The notes beneath the pieces were generated by a model, which was not told where the DNA came from, did not search any database, and was given only the letters and a program-made list of their open reading frames with translations. From the NCBI GenBank assembly GCA_016937975.1, contig JAFGVN010000026.1, positions 1-64,000 on the forward strand: 64,000 nt of DNA. The letters run 5' to 3'. The stretch comes from Clostridia bacterium. GTDB taxonomy: Bacteria > Bacillota > Clostridia > Peptostreptococcales > Acidaminobacteraceae. The stretch's first letter is position 1. Each line of letters opens with the position of its first letter. Shown here piece after piece: positions 1-7,557 of the stretch. The position numbers were made by a program, and so were the translations under genes.

Positions 1-24
1 ATCGCATAAATGTATGACGTTGAA

Positions 25-1185
25 TCACAGTAAATGGCGTGTTAATGCGATAAAAAGTTTAATGCCAATTTTCATACAGGATTCATCTACATCAAAATTA
101 TTTTGGTGTAATACATTTTGCTCTTCTGATTTTTTGCATCCCAGATGAAAGAAACTCGAAGGGACTCGATTAGAGAAATATGAAAAATCTTCTACGCCCA
201 TGCTGGGTTTTTCTTTTTCAAGAACATTTTCTTTTCCTATAAGATCCCAGGCAATGTTTCGTAAAATTTCTGTTGCGTTTTCATGATTGAACAAGGCTTC
301 GTACCCGTCGTGAATGATGACATCCCCTTGACCACCATAAGCTTGAGTCAAGGAATGGACTTGGTTTTTGACTTCTTCAATAACAAAAGCTCTATCCTTC
401 TCAGACAAGGTTCGTATAGTACCTTTTAGAAGGACCTCATCACATAAAATATTACCTTTTGTTCCGCCGTGAATGCTGCCGATTGTAATCACGGCACTAT
501 TCAGAGGTGACATTCTTCGACTTGGAATACTTTGAAGGCTAGTTATAATTTGTGAAGCAATGTATATAGCATCAATACCAATTTCCGGATAAGCAGCATG
601 ACTTTGCTTTCCTTTTACTTTAATGGTTAGTCCGTTAGAGGAAGCGTTTAATTGCCCACTTTTTACTTCAATTTGTCCAACGGGGAGATAGGGCATCACA
701 TGAAGTCCGTATACATAATCTACTGTTGGATTTTCTAAAACACCTGCTTCAATCATTGGTAAAGCACCACCAGTCGTTTCTTCTGCAGGTTGAAAAAAGC
801 ATTTAACGGTGCCTTTTAAATGTTCTTTATAAGATGAGATTATTTTTGCGAACCCCAGTAAAATAGTTGTGTGAACATCATGACCACAAGCATGCATAAC
901 GTTTTGATTTATGGATTTGTAAGGCGTGTCATTTGCTTCTTGAATAGGCAGTGCGTCAATGTCTGCTCTGAAAGCAATGGTCTTACCTTCATGATTGCCT
1001 CTAATAACCGCAACAACACCTGTATTGGCAACGGGATGACATTCGATGTTGTTGGATTTCAGAAATTCAAGTATTTTCCTTTGGGTATTATATTCTTCGT
1101 TGCTTAACTCAGGATTTTGATGAAAATATCTTCTTAGTTGAACGAGTTCTTCAAAATATTCATCAATTTCTTTAGTATAATTCAT
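25..1185 (-). CDS. M20-family metallo-amidohydrolase / peptidase
   Basis: A 386-residue member of the M20D amidohydrolase family (N-acyl-amino-acid amidohydrolase, N-acetyl-diaminopimelate deacetylase, hippurate hydrolase), which removes acyl or peptide groups using two metal ions. Seen: RADIDALP near residue 73, metal-binding ACGHDVH around residues 99-105, the catalytic/metal pair in QPAEETTGGA near 132-141, and a C-terminal metal region near VEDFSYF. There is no signal peptide, so it is cytosolic. The start is supported by AGGAGAAACCC just upstream. It is the last complete gene of a leftward five-gene operon and overlaps the end of the alanine racemase gene by 14 bases. With lysA and an LD-carboxypeptidase upstream, a substrate containing diaminopimelate or another wall-derived acylated amino acid is a reasonable inference, but the exact substrate cannot be read from sequence. 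Confidence 0.85.
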   Translation of the reverse strand: MNYTKEIDEYFEELVQLRRYFHQNPELSNEEYNTQRKILEFLKSNNIECHPVANTGVVAVIRGNHEGKTIAFRADIDALPIQEANDTPYKSINQNVMHACGHDVHTTILLGFAKIISSYKEHLKGTVKCFFQPAEETTGGALPMIEAGVLENPTVDYVYGLHVMPYLPVGQIEVKSGQLNASSNGLTIKVKGKQSHAAYPEIGIDAIYIASQIITSLQSIPSRRMSPLNSAVITIGSIHGGTKGNILCDEVLLKGTIRTLSEKDRAFVIEEVKNQVHSLTQAYGGQGDVIIHDGYEALFNHENATEILRNIAWDLIGKENVLEKEKPSMGVEDFSYFSNRVPSSFFHLGCKKSEEQNVLHQNNFDVDESCMKIGIKLFIALTRHLL

Positions 1186-2320
1186 GGGTTTCTCCTAACA
1201 TCTCATAAGAAATCAGATATGGTTTTTTATGCCTGATATAAAGTCGCGGCAGCCTTGCTGCTAAAGAACTAACAAATTCATTTTTGTTGGTTTGAACTTT
1301 CTTAGCAAGCTTACTGATAGACAACTGATTTGTATCGATTATAGAAACAATATCATCTGATTCAAAATTTGCATTACCTAAGTCTATCATGCACTGATCC
1401 ATACAGATAACGCCAGCAAAAGGATAGAAGTCTCCATTGACACAAACAAAACCATCTTTGTACAGGGCTCTAGGATAACCATCAGCGTATCCGAAAGGCA
1501 AGGTACCTATTCTGGAACCTTTCTTCACTTCCTTTCTCATGCCATAGCTAATAAAACTGTCTTCTTCCAGAATTTTGATATGAGAAAACTTTGTTTCCAT
1601 TTTAAGAATTTGTTGAATGCCTGGTATAAATTTTTCTTCGCCTTGTAAACCGTATAATAGTGCGCCAATACGAACCATATCCATATGCATATGAGGATAT
1701 AAAGTCATCCCAATACTATCGCAAACATGTTTTAATGGGATTTCAACATTGTGCTCTTCTAAAGATCGAATCACCTTTTGAAAAACTTGAAATTGGTTTT
1801 CATCAGCATTTTTATTTCTCAAGGCAAGATGCGTAAATATGCCCTTTATGTTTAAATGCTTTAACAAACTGAGCTTAAGAATGGAAGGGATTAACTTTTC
1901 ATTTACTGAGAAACCAAGCCTATTGAATCCTGTTTCAATTTTGATGTGAACTGTTGCAGTTGTCTTGTGCTTTTGAGCCAACTGATGGATTAACAGACCT
2001 TGTTCATAAGTAAATATCGTTAATTCCAAATTCTTAAGGATAGCTTGTTCAAGAAGATGATCAGGTGTGTGACCCATAATGAGGATTTGATACCTTGAAT
2101 CCTCATTGCGTAATTGAATCCCTTCAAGTAAAGTCGCAACAAGAAAATAGGATAATCCATATGCCATAAGTGTTTTAGCAATAACTTTTGAGCCGTGTCC
2201 ATAAGCATTTGCCTTTAATACGGCTCCAATCTCTGTTTTTTTAGAAAGGTGAGACTGAACAATTTCCAAATTGGCAATCAATGTATCTAAATTTATTTTT
2301 AAATGAGTATCTCTTAACAT
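1172..2320 (-). CDS. alr: Alanine racemase
   Basis: PLP-dependent alanine racemase (382 residues, the usual family length) that interconverts L- and D-alanine. Seen: the PLP lysine motif AVLKANAYGHG (Lys36), the barrel motifs GFNRLGF and HMDMVRIGALLYGL, and the second-domain ISYGMR with the catalytic tyrosine followed by FGYADGYPR and ICMDQCMIDL. AAGGAAAAG precedes the ATG, and the gene starts inside the last codons of the serine hydrolase gene, so the two are translationally coupled. D-alanine is needed for wall synthesis, but its position among peptide-degrading enzymes behind a sigma-54 promoter suggests a catabolic copy that converts D-Ala released from murein peptides to L-Ala. A second biosynthetic racemase elsewhere in the genome would support that reading. 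Confidence 0.95.
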   Translation of the reverse strand: MLRDTHLKINLDTLIANLEIVQSHLSKKTEIGAVLKANAYGHGSKVIAKTLMAYGLSYFLVATLLEGIQLRNEDSRYQILIMGHTPDHLLEQAILKNLELTIFTYEQGLLIHQLAQKHKTTATVHIKIETGFNRLGFSVNEKLIPSILKLSLLKHLNIKGIFTHLALRNKNADENQFQVFQKVIRSLEEHNVEIPLKHVCDSIGMTLYPHMHMDMVRIGALLYGLQGEEKFIPGIQQILKMETKFSHIKILEEDSFISYGMRKEVKKGSRIGTLPFGYADGYPRALYKDGFVCVNGDFYPFAGVICMDQCMIDLGNANFESDDIVSIIDTNQLSISKLAKKVQTNKNEFVSSLAARLPRLYIRHKKPYLISYEMLGETHELY

Positions 2321-3147
2321 AACTTTTCCTTTATGTAATGATAGAGGAGTTCTCCGATCTGGCTTATCTTTTCCTTTGTTTGTGGATTATTCCTTTGTTT
2401 GGAAGTCATGACAATAGCATAAACAGCAATGTCTTCTACAATCATGATCCCTGCATCGTGAACATGCCCCGTAATTTCTCCGGATTTTGAATACATTGTG
2501 ATTTCTTTTGGTTCAACATCGCCAGAGTACGTATTGCAACTACAATAATTGGATTTCAAAAGTTTCCCACAATGACCACATAAAACAACATGATTGGATA
2601 AGTAATGGTATTGTTGCTTTCCGAGGATGGACAGAGCGGTCTTTTGACTTTTTTCTGAAAGACCAATGCCTTCATAAAACGCTTTTAAAATAGTCAGTAC
2701 ATCCATAGGAACTGTTTCGTTAAATACACCAGGAATCATATGGTATAATTTTCTTTTGACCCATGTGCTTTTAATAGATAAAGTTTCAATAGCATCTTGT
2801 ATGTAGGGAATTGAAATGTAATCCAGGATCAAATTAGTGGCTGTATTGTCACTTACCGTGATCATTAAAGTCAACAAGTCGATTAAGGGAAGAGAGGACG
2901 TGGTCATGTCCTTTAGCACTCCGCTCCCAGGGACCTTTTCCTCATCTGGAATTTGAATGAGATCAGAATAATCAACCTTTTTCTCGTCGATTTTTTTTAA
3001 CGCACCGTATAAGATGAAAAGTTTAATGATGCTTGCAGGATTATAACTCACAAATTCATTTTCTTGAATATCTAAATTTAAATTAGGGCAATGAATGATA
3101 AAACTGCTGTGCTCATCTAAAATATGACTAATTTTCTCCTTCAGCAT
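2314..3147 (-). CDS. Class A beta-lactamase-fold serine hydrolase with a cysteine cluster
   Basis: A 277-residue protein of the penicillin-recognising serine hydrolase fold. The three active-site motifs are present: SIIK (Ser39/Lys42), SDN (99-101) and KSG (221-223). The omega-loop glutamate typical of true class A beta-lactamases is not visible, so antibiotic hydrolysis is unlikely; D-Ala-peptide cleavage or a related amidase role fits better. There is no signal peptide or membrane anchor, which is unusual for this fold and implies cytosolic action. Four cysteines, 190, 193, 202 and 204 (CxxC-x8-CxC), sit just before the KSG motif and could bind zinc. The gene lies 3 bases from ldcA and overlaps alr. 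The substrate is unknown; a cytosolic murein-peptide hydrolase is my inference from the context. Confidence 0.75.
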   Translation of the reverse strand: MLKEKISHILDEHSSFIIHCPNLNLDIQENEFVSYNPASIIKLFILYGALKKIDEKKVDYSDLIQIPDEEKVPGSGVLKDMTTSSLPLIDLLTLMITVSDNTATNLILDYISIPYIQDAIETLSIKSTWVKRKLYHMIPGVFNETVPMDVLTILKAFYEGIGLSEKSQKTALSILGKQQYHYLSNHVVLCGHCGKLLKSNYCSCNTYSGDVEPKEITMYSKSGEITGHVHDAGIMIVEDIAVYAIVMTSKQRNNPQTKEKISQIGELLYHYIKEKLC

Positions 3148-3150
3148 TTG

Positions 3151-4068
3151 TTACTCCTTTATGACACAAATACATTTTTCGTAGGTATTCATAGAAATTT
3201 TTTCCCCCATAGGTAAAGTAACATGAGGAAAATTATGTCCAGCTCTGAGATTGGAAATAATAGGTTTGTTGAAAGGCACAAGAATTTCATTGAAAATTGT
3301 TTTCAGTGGTAAATCTGCTTTTTTATCTGGAATGACTTCTGGTTCACAATGACTAAAAGTACCTAAAATAATCCCAGAACAGTCATGAAATTTCCCTGCA
3401 AGGGCTAAACTTGTAAGCATTCTGTCAACGCGGTAGGTTGCTTCGTGTACTTCTTCTATGAAGAGGATCTTTCCTTTCGTATCAATTTCATAAGGGCTTC
3501 CCAATGTGGATACCAATAAGGAAAGATTACCACCGATTAAAGTACCTACTGCTGAGCCTGGGTGAAGGACTTCGAGTTCTTCGCCATGTGGATTTTCAAT
3601 CTTTGCATTTTTACGATCCTCAATCCAATTTAAAAGAACATCATCTGTAAATGAATCCTCGTAAGCGCTACTGGCCATAGGACCATGATAAGTCATTAAA
3701 TTACTTTTCTGATTAAGTGCAAGATGTAGAGCTGTAATATCTGAATACCCTAAAAAAACTTTTGGATGTTTTTCAATCATTTCGTAATCAATTTGAGAGA
3801 GGAGTCGTGGGGTACCATATCCGCCCTTTAAACAGAAAATACCTTGATACGCATCATTGGAAAAAGCTTCATGTAAATCCTTGAGGCGGATGTCATCAGT
3901 ACCAGCAAAATGACCATGACGCGCGGTACAACTTGGGAGCATTTCGTACTTATACTGCCATTTGTCCATATTCATTGCAACTTGTTCTAACTGCATCTGA
4001 CTCGCGGGAGATGATGGTGCAATAATCGCAATTAAATCTCCCTTTTTTAATGATTTTGGTCTAATCAT
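3151..4068 (-). CDS. ldcA: LD-carboxypeptidase (peptidase S66 family)
   Basis: Serine peptidase family S66, 305 residues. Characterised members cleave the L-diaminopimelyl-D-alanine bond of murein tetrapeptides in the cytosol; relatives hydrolyse microcin C. Seen: IAIIAPSSP near the N terminus, LKGGYG around 80-85, the nucleophile motif GYSDIT with Ser109, IEEV with Glu205, and GHNFPH with His277, which together give the Ser-Glu-His triad of the family. No signal peptide. The ATG overlaps the lysA stop (ATGA), so it is coupled to lysA. An LD-carboxypeptidase next to diaminopimelate decarboxylase and alanine racemase is a coherent set for recovering D-Ala and diaminopimelate from imported murein peptides. 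Confidence 0.9.
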   Translation of the reverse strand: MIRPKSLKKGDLIAIIAPSSPASQMQLEQVAMNMDKWQYKYEMLPSCTARHGHFAGTDDIRLKDLHEAFSNDAYQGIFCLKGGYGTPRLLSQIDYEMIEKHPKVFLGYSDITALHLALNQKSNLMTYHGPMASSAYEDSFTDDVLLNWIEDRKNAKIENPHGEELEVLHPGSAVGTLIGGNLSLLVSTLGSPYEIDTKGKILFIEEVHEATYRVDRMLTSLALAGKFHDCSGIILGTFSHCEPEVIPDKKADLPLKTIFNEILVPFNKPIISNLRAGHNFPHVTLPMGEKISMNTYEKCICVIKE

Positions 4069-5348
4069 ACTTGCTCCAATCTTTTAGGAATGATATCCTG
4101 CATCAATAAATCTTCATAGGTTTGTCTTTTCACAATTAACTCATGAACATTATCGTGGACCAGCACTACTGCTGGAATGGGCTGTTTATTGTAGTTGTTT
4201 GCCATAGAATAGTTATATGCTCCAGTGCTCATAACCGCTAAAATATCTCCGGTTTCAACAAGAGGTAATTTAATATTCTTTATGAGTAAATCAGAAGACT
4301 CGCAGAATTTCCCTGAAATGGTGACTTCTTTCAAAGGTGATTCATTGAGTTTATTTGCAATGACCGCGTGATATTTAGCCTGATAAAGTGAGGGTCTTAT
4401 GTTATCAGTCATTCCGCCATCTATGGAAGCGTAAGTCACTTGACCGTTTTCTTTTATGGATCCAATGGTATATAAGGTTGTACCGGCCTCTCCGATAATC
4501 CATCTTCCAGGTTCTATGATGATTTTAGGACGTTTCAGGTGATGCTCTCTACAGAAGTCATCAATTAAAGTCATACAGGGATTTAGGAAATAGGAAATGG
4601 CATGAACAGGATCGTTTGGTAGGTATTGAATACCAAAACCACCACCAATATTTAATTCCTCAACTTCTGTATTGAGCTTCAAATAGATGTCTTCTATAAG
4701 GGATAAGGCTTTTTTTGTAGCATTTACATGGGAATCTATGATTAAAAGTTGTGATCCTATATGAAAATGTATCCCTTTAAAAATAAGATGAGGTGAGGCT
4801 AAAGCTTCTTTTAAGACCTCAAAAAAATAGTTGTTTTCAAGGGAGATTCCAAATTTCGAAGTTTTATGACCAGTAGAAATGTAATCATGTGTATCACTTT
4901 CTACATCAGGTACAATTCTAAATAAGATATTTGCTGTGGTATTGTGTGACTGACATACTTTTTCCAAGGTTTTAAGTTCTTGAAGATTATCAACAATAAT
5001 CCGACCTACACCTGTTTTTACAGCTAATTCAATTTCTTCTAAAGTTTTATTGTTGCCGTTGAATTCTACGTGATCCATAGGAAAATTATTTTTAAAGGCA
5101 GTATAAATCTCACCGCCTGACACGACATCTAGACCTATTTCCTCTTCTTTTAATATGTAACACATGGCAGAAGGTAAAAAGGCTTTACTAGCATACACAG
5201 CTTTTGTATGAGGGTATTTCTTTAAAAAATCTCTATGGATCTCCTGGCATTTCCTTCTTATTTGGGTTTCTGAAATAACATACAAAGGTGTACCGTATTT
5301 TTGGGCTAAATCTATCGCTTTTACTTTTTCAATCATAAGTGTATTCAT
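4065..5348 (-). CDS. lysA: Diaminopimelate decarboxylase
   Basis: PLP-dependent fold-type III decarboxylase (427 residues) converting meso-diaminopimelate to L-lysine. Seen: PLP lysine in YASKAF (Lys55), HIGSQ, the glycine-rich phosphate-binding GGGFGIQY, EPGRWIIGEAG, and the substrate-binding FCESSD motif. GGAGG lies 7 bases before the ATG. It is the first gene of the leftward operon and is preceded by a near-perfect sigma-54 promoter, unusual for a biosynthetic lysA. This, and the downstream LD-carboxypeptidase and alanine racemase, suggest a catabolic role, turning diaminopimelate from scavenged murein peptides into lysine, which many anaerobes ferment. A purely biosynthetic role cannot be excluded. 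Confidence 0.95.
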   Translation of the reverse strand: MNTLMIEKVKAIDLAQKYGTPLYVISETQIRRKCQEIHRDFLKKYPHTKAVYASKAFLPSAMCYILKEEEIGLDVVSGGEIYTAFKNNFPMDHVEFNGNNKTLEEIELAVKTGVGRIIVDNLQELKTLEKVCQSHNTTANILFRIVPDVESDTHDYISTGHKTSKFGISLENNYFFEVLKEALASPHLIFKGIHFHIGSQLLIIDSHVNATKKALSLIEDIYLKLNTEVEELNIGGGFGIQYLPNDPVHAISYFLNPCMTLIDDFCREHHLKRPKIIIEPGRWIIGEAGTTLYTIGSIKENGQVTYASIDGGMTDNIRPSLYQAKYHAVIANKLNESPLKEVTISGKFCESSDLLIKNIKLPLVETGDILAVMSTGAYNYSMANNYNKQPIPAVVLVHDNVHELIVKRQTYEDLLMQDIIPKRLEQV

Positions 5349-5371
5349 TTGATTACCTCCATCATAAAATT

Positions 5372-5390
5372 ATGCAATATTTGTGCCAAT
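5372..5390 (-). promoter_or_regulatory. Sigma-54 (-24/-12) promoter of the lysA operon
   Basis: Read on the minus strand the sequence is ATTGGCACAAATATTGCAT. This has TTGGCAC and TTGCAT elements with the invariant GG and GC exactly ten bases apart, matching the RpoN consensus almost completely. Transcription would start near 5362, just ahead of the lysA ribosome binding site at 5356-5360. The adjacent activator gene reads away from it. One TTCCG half-site of the putative activator operator lies at 5403-5407, about 15 bases above the -24 element. Confidence 0.85.
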
Positions 5391-5442
5391 ATTCAGTTTT
5401 CTTTCCGAGTTTTTGATGATATATTTATTTAAAGGAGGCTAT

Positions 5443-7317
5443 ATGGGGGATTTTGTACTTGATATAAAAGATTTTGTTGATGATATGAATGAAGGTTTGA
5501 TTGCAATTGATCGACACGCAAGGATAGTTGCTTATAATAGAAAAGCAAAGGATATGATTGGCGCAAGCAGAAATTGTATTCGAGGACATCAAAGTGGGAA
5601 GCTTGAGAAGGGTGATATTGTTATTTTGGCATTCACGGCATTTGGACAGGATGCAGGAGGGATAACAGAGGAAGATTTAAGATTGTTTGGCATAGATTTG
5701 CTGCATATAGAGAAGGGAACTACTTTGCTGGCTGTAGGCCAGTATGGTACGGGTGTTCCTGGAAAATCAAAGCTAAATGGCCCAAGTAATATAATTGAGC
5801 AATTTATTATGAGTGATGAATTTATGGATGCTCAATTTACATCAAAGATTGATTTTGTTGATCATTATGTAGAAATTAATATAGAAAAAGAAAAGTTTAG
5901 ATATTATTACAACAATTATTTTAATCATTTTGTTATTTTAGACCGAAATAAACATGTAAAGTTTTATCAAATGGGTGGTTATACCTTGTGGAATGAAGAT
6001 CTGAAAGATTTAATCAATGGTGCTAGTTTTTCTGCGAAGCAAGTGGGCTATAATGAAAAGACATTGTTGGATAGACCGTTAGTTGAATTCCACAAGGAAG
6101 AAGAGATTATTAAGGATTTAATGGATTGTGCCAAGGGTGATCATATTGGTTACTTTAGAAAAAGTGGATCCATTAATGGCATTAATGTGATCTCTACCTT
6201 GAAACCTATTCTTAGAGAAAAAGAAGTCGTTGGAGGCGTTTTGATTATCAGTGATATTACGCGACTTCAAATTACTGAAAATCAAAGAAATAGAGCTTAT
6301 CGAAAGCTAAAGGAAGTTAATGCCGTTTTAGAAGATGCAAAAAAATATGATGATACCTTTAGTTGTATCATTGGCTCGAGTCATCGTATACAGGAAATAA
6401 AAAAGATGGCTTATATGGCCAGTCGATTTAAGTCCACAGTTTTGATTTTAGGTGAATCGGGAACAGGGAAAAGTGTTTTAGCTCGTGGCATACATAAAGC
6501 ATCTGAATTAAGAGATGGTCCTTTTGTTGAAGTGAATTTAAATTCAATTCCTGAATCTCTCATTGAAAGTGAGCTGTTTGGTTATGAAAAAGGAGCATTT
6601 ACCGGTGCTAATCAAAAAGGTAAAAAAGGTTATTTTGAACTTGCAGATAGAGGAACCTTATTTTTAGATGAAATAGGTGATTTGCCAAAAGCTTTGCAAG
6701 TCAAACTGCTCCATGTAATCCAGAATCGTAGTTTTTATAGAGTGGGTGGTAGTGAAGAAGTACAGGTTGATGTGCGTATTATCGCGGCTACAAATCGCAA
6801 CTTGGAAAAAGATGTAAAAGAAAATCGCTTTAGAGAAGATTTGTATTATAGAATTAATGTATTTCCGATAAAGCAGCCACCTTTGAGAGAACGTATTGAA
6901 GACTTACATGAAATTGTTGCTTACATTTTGCCACGTTTAACAAAGAAGATTGGTGTAGAAGATAAAGTTGTGTCGCCTGAGACCTATGAAAAAATGAGTC
7001 AATACAGCTGGCCGGGTAATATTCGGGAGTTGGAAAATGTTTTAGAACGTGCCGTTGCCATTTCAGAAGGTCAAACCATTCTCCCTTCTCATTTGCATAT
7101 AAAAGTAGCTCATAAGCATTGGATGAATGATACGGCCATTTTAAAACCATTAAAGTCAACGTTGCAGGAAGTGGAGCTTGATGTTATTGAGAGATTAATG
7201 CATTATACCAATGAGGATAAAGATAAAGTCATGGAGATTTTAAACATCAAAAAAACAAAACTTTATGAGAGTTTAAAACTCATAAAAGGGAAGGATTCCG
7301 AAATTTCGGAATTATAA
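5443..7317 (+). CDS. Sigma-54-dependent transcriptional activator with PAS sensor region
   Basis: A 624-residue enhancer-binding protein. The AAA+ domain has Walker A GESGTGKS (337-344), the sigma-54 contact loop GAFTGA (384-389), Walker B LFLDEIGD (Asp409) and the arginine-finger region FREDLYYRINVFP. A short Fis-type helix-turn-helix occupies about 583-624. The N-terminal half contains a PAS-like segment (about 8-40) followed by a stretch I do not recognise (about 50-110), and a second PAS-like segment (about 165-285) ending in ISDITRLQ before a coiled linker. The start was chosen because AAAGGAGG lies 5 bases ahead; an earlier GTG at 5383 lacks a site. It sits between two operons that both have -24/-12 promoters, so it is almost certainly their activator. 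The ligand is unknown; peptides or amino acids are plausible. Confidence 0.9.
   Translation: MGDFVLDIKDFVDDMNEGLIAIDRHARIVAYNRKAKDMIGASRNCIRGHQSGKLEKGDIVILAFTAFGQDAGGITEEDLRLFGIDLLHIEKGTTLLAVGQYGTGVPGKSKLNGPSNIIEQFIMSDEFMDAQFTSKIDFVDHYVEINIEKEKFRYYYNNYFNHFVILDRNKHVKFYQMGGYTLWNEDLKDLINGASFSAKQVGYNEKTLLDRPLVEFHKEEEIIKDLMDCAKGDHIGYFRKSGSINGINVISTLKPILREKEVVGGVLIISDITRLQITENQRNRAYRKLKEVNAVLEDAKKYDDTFSCIIGSSHRIQEIKKMAYMASRFKSTVLILGESGTGKSVLARGIHKASELRDGPFVEVNLNSIPESLIESELFGYEKGAFTGANQKGKKGYFELADRGTLFLDEIGDLPKALQVKLLHVIQNRSFYRVGGSEEVQVDVRIIAATNRNLEKDVKENRFREDLYYRINVFPIKQPPLRERIEDLHEIVAYILPRLTKKIGVEDKVVSPETYEKMSQYSWPGNIRELENVLERAVAISEGQTILPSHLHIKVAHKHWMNDTAILKPLKSTLQEVELDVIERLMHYTNEDKDKVMEILNIKKTKLYESLKLIKGKDSEISEL
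7295..7312. promoter_or_regulatory. Putative activator-binding site 1 (perfect palindrome)
   Basis: ATTCCGAAATTTCGGAAT is a perfect 18-bp palindrome overlapping the last codons of the activator gene. The pattern TTCCG-N6-CGGAA recurs twice downstream with the same spacing. It is inferred to be an upstream activator sequence for the oppA sigma-54 promoter about 200 bases away, a distance normal for enhancer-binding proteins. Confidence 0.7.
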
Positions 7318-7356
7318 ATTTCTAAACTAAACAATTGAAATGACAAAGATTAAGTA

Positions 7357-7391
7357 GGAAAACAAGTTCTTGTTTTTCTATTTTTTTTTAA
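7357..7391 (+). terminator. Terminator of the sigma-54 activator gene
   Basis: A 9-bp stem (7357-7365 with 7370-7378, one G-U pair) with a GTTC loop is followed by a run of T residues to about 7389. It separates the activator transcript from the oppA operon. Confidence 0.75.
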
Positions 7392-7409
7392 TTTCCAAAA
7401 AAACGGAAA
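7392..7409. promoter_or_regulatory. Putative activator-binding site 2
   Basis: TTTCCAAAAAAACGGAAA carries the half-sites TTCCa and CGGAA separated by 6 bases, matching the palindrome at 7295-7312 with one change. It is centred 97 bases from site 1 and 43 bases from site 3, close to whole helical turns. Confidence 0.65.
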
Positions 7410-7434
7410 GAAGAAAGACGTTTTCATTTTATAA

Positions 7435-7451
7435 TTTCCGTAAAAACGGAT
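7435..7451. promoter_or_regulatory. Putative activator-binding site 3
   Basis: TTTCCGTAAAAACGGAT carries the half-sites TTCCG and CGGAt with a 6-base spacer. It lies about 55-70 bases upstream of the -24 element of oppA. Together with the two upstream copies it forms a typical enhancer cluster for a sigma-54 activator. Confidence 0.65.
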
Positions 7452-7501
7452 AATCTTAAAAGAAAAACAATGATAATTCAGAAAATTCTATCAATAACAT
7501 A

Positions 7502-7519
7502 TTGGCATAGGAATTGCGT
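7502..7519 (+). promoter_or_regulatory. Sigma-54 (-24/-12) promoter of the opp operon
   Basis: TTGGCATAGGAATTGCGT has GG (7504-7505) and GC (7516-7517) exactly ten bases apart, with TTGGCA and TTGC elements. The start of transcription would be near 7529, about 29 bases before the oppA ATG. It shares the TTGGCA element with the lysA promoter at 5372-5390. Confidence 0.85.
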
Positions 7520-7557
7520 TTTATATTTTTGTCAACGTAAAATATTAAGGAGGAAGT

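Noticed and set aside
1-28. Possible next gene of the leftward operon starting with GTG at 28 (GTGA overlap with the M20 stop)
   Set aside because: Only nine codons are visible before the window edge and no ribosome binding site is evident, so it cannot be supported.
2314-3147. Beta-lactamase resistance gene
   Set aside because: The active-site motifs are shared with all penicillin-fold hydrolases; the omega-loop glutamate and any export signal are missing, so resistance is not supported.
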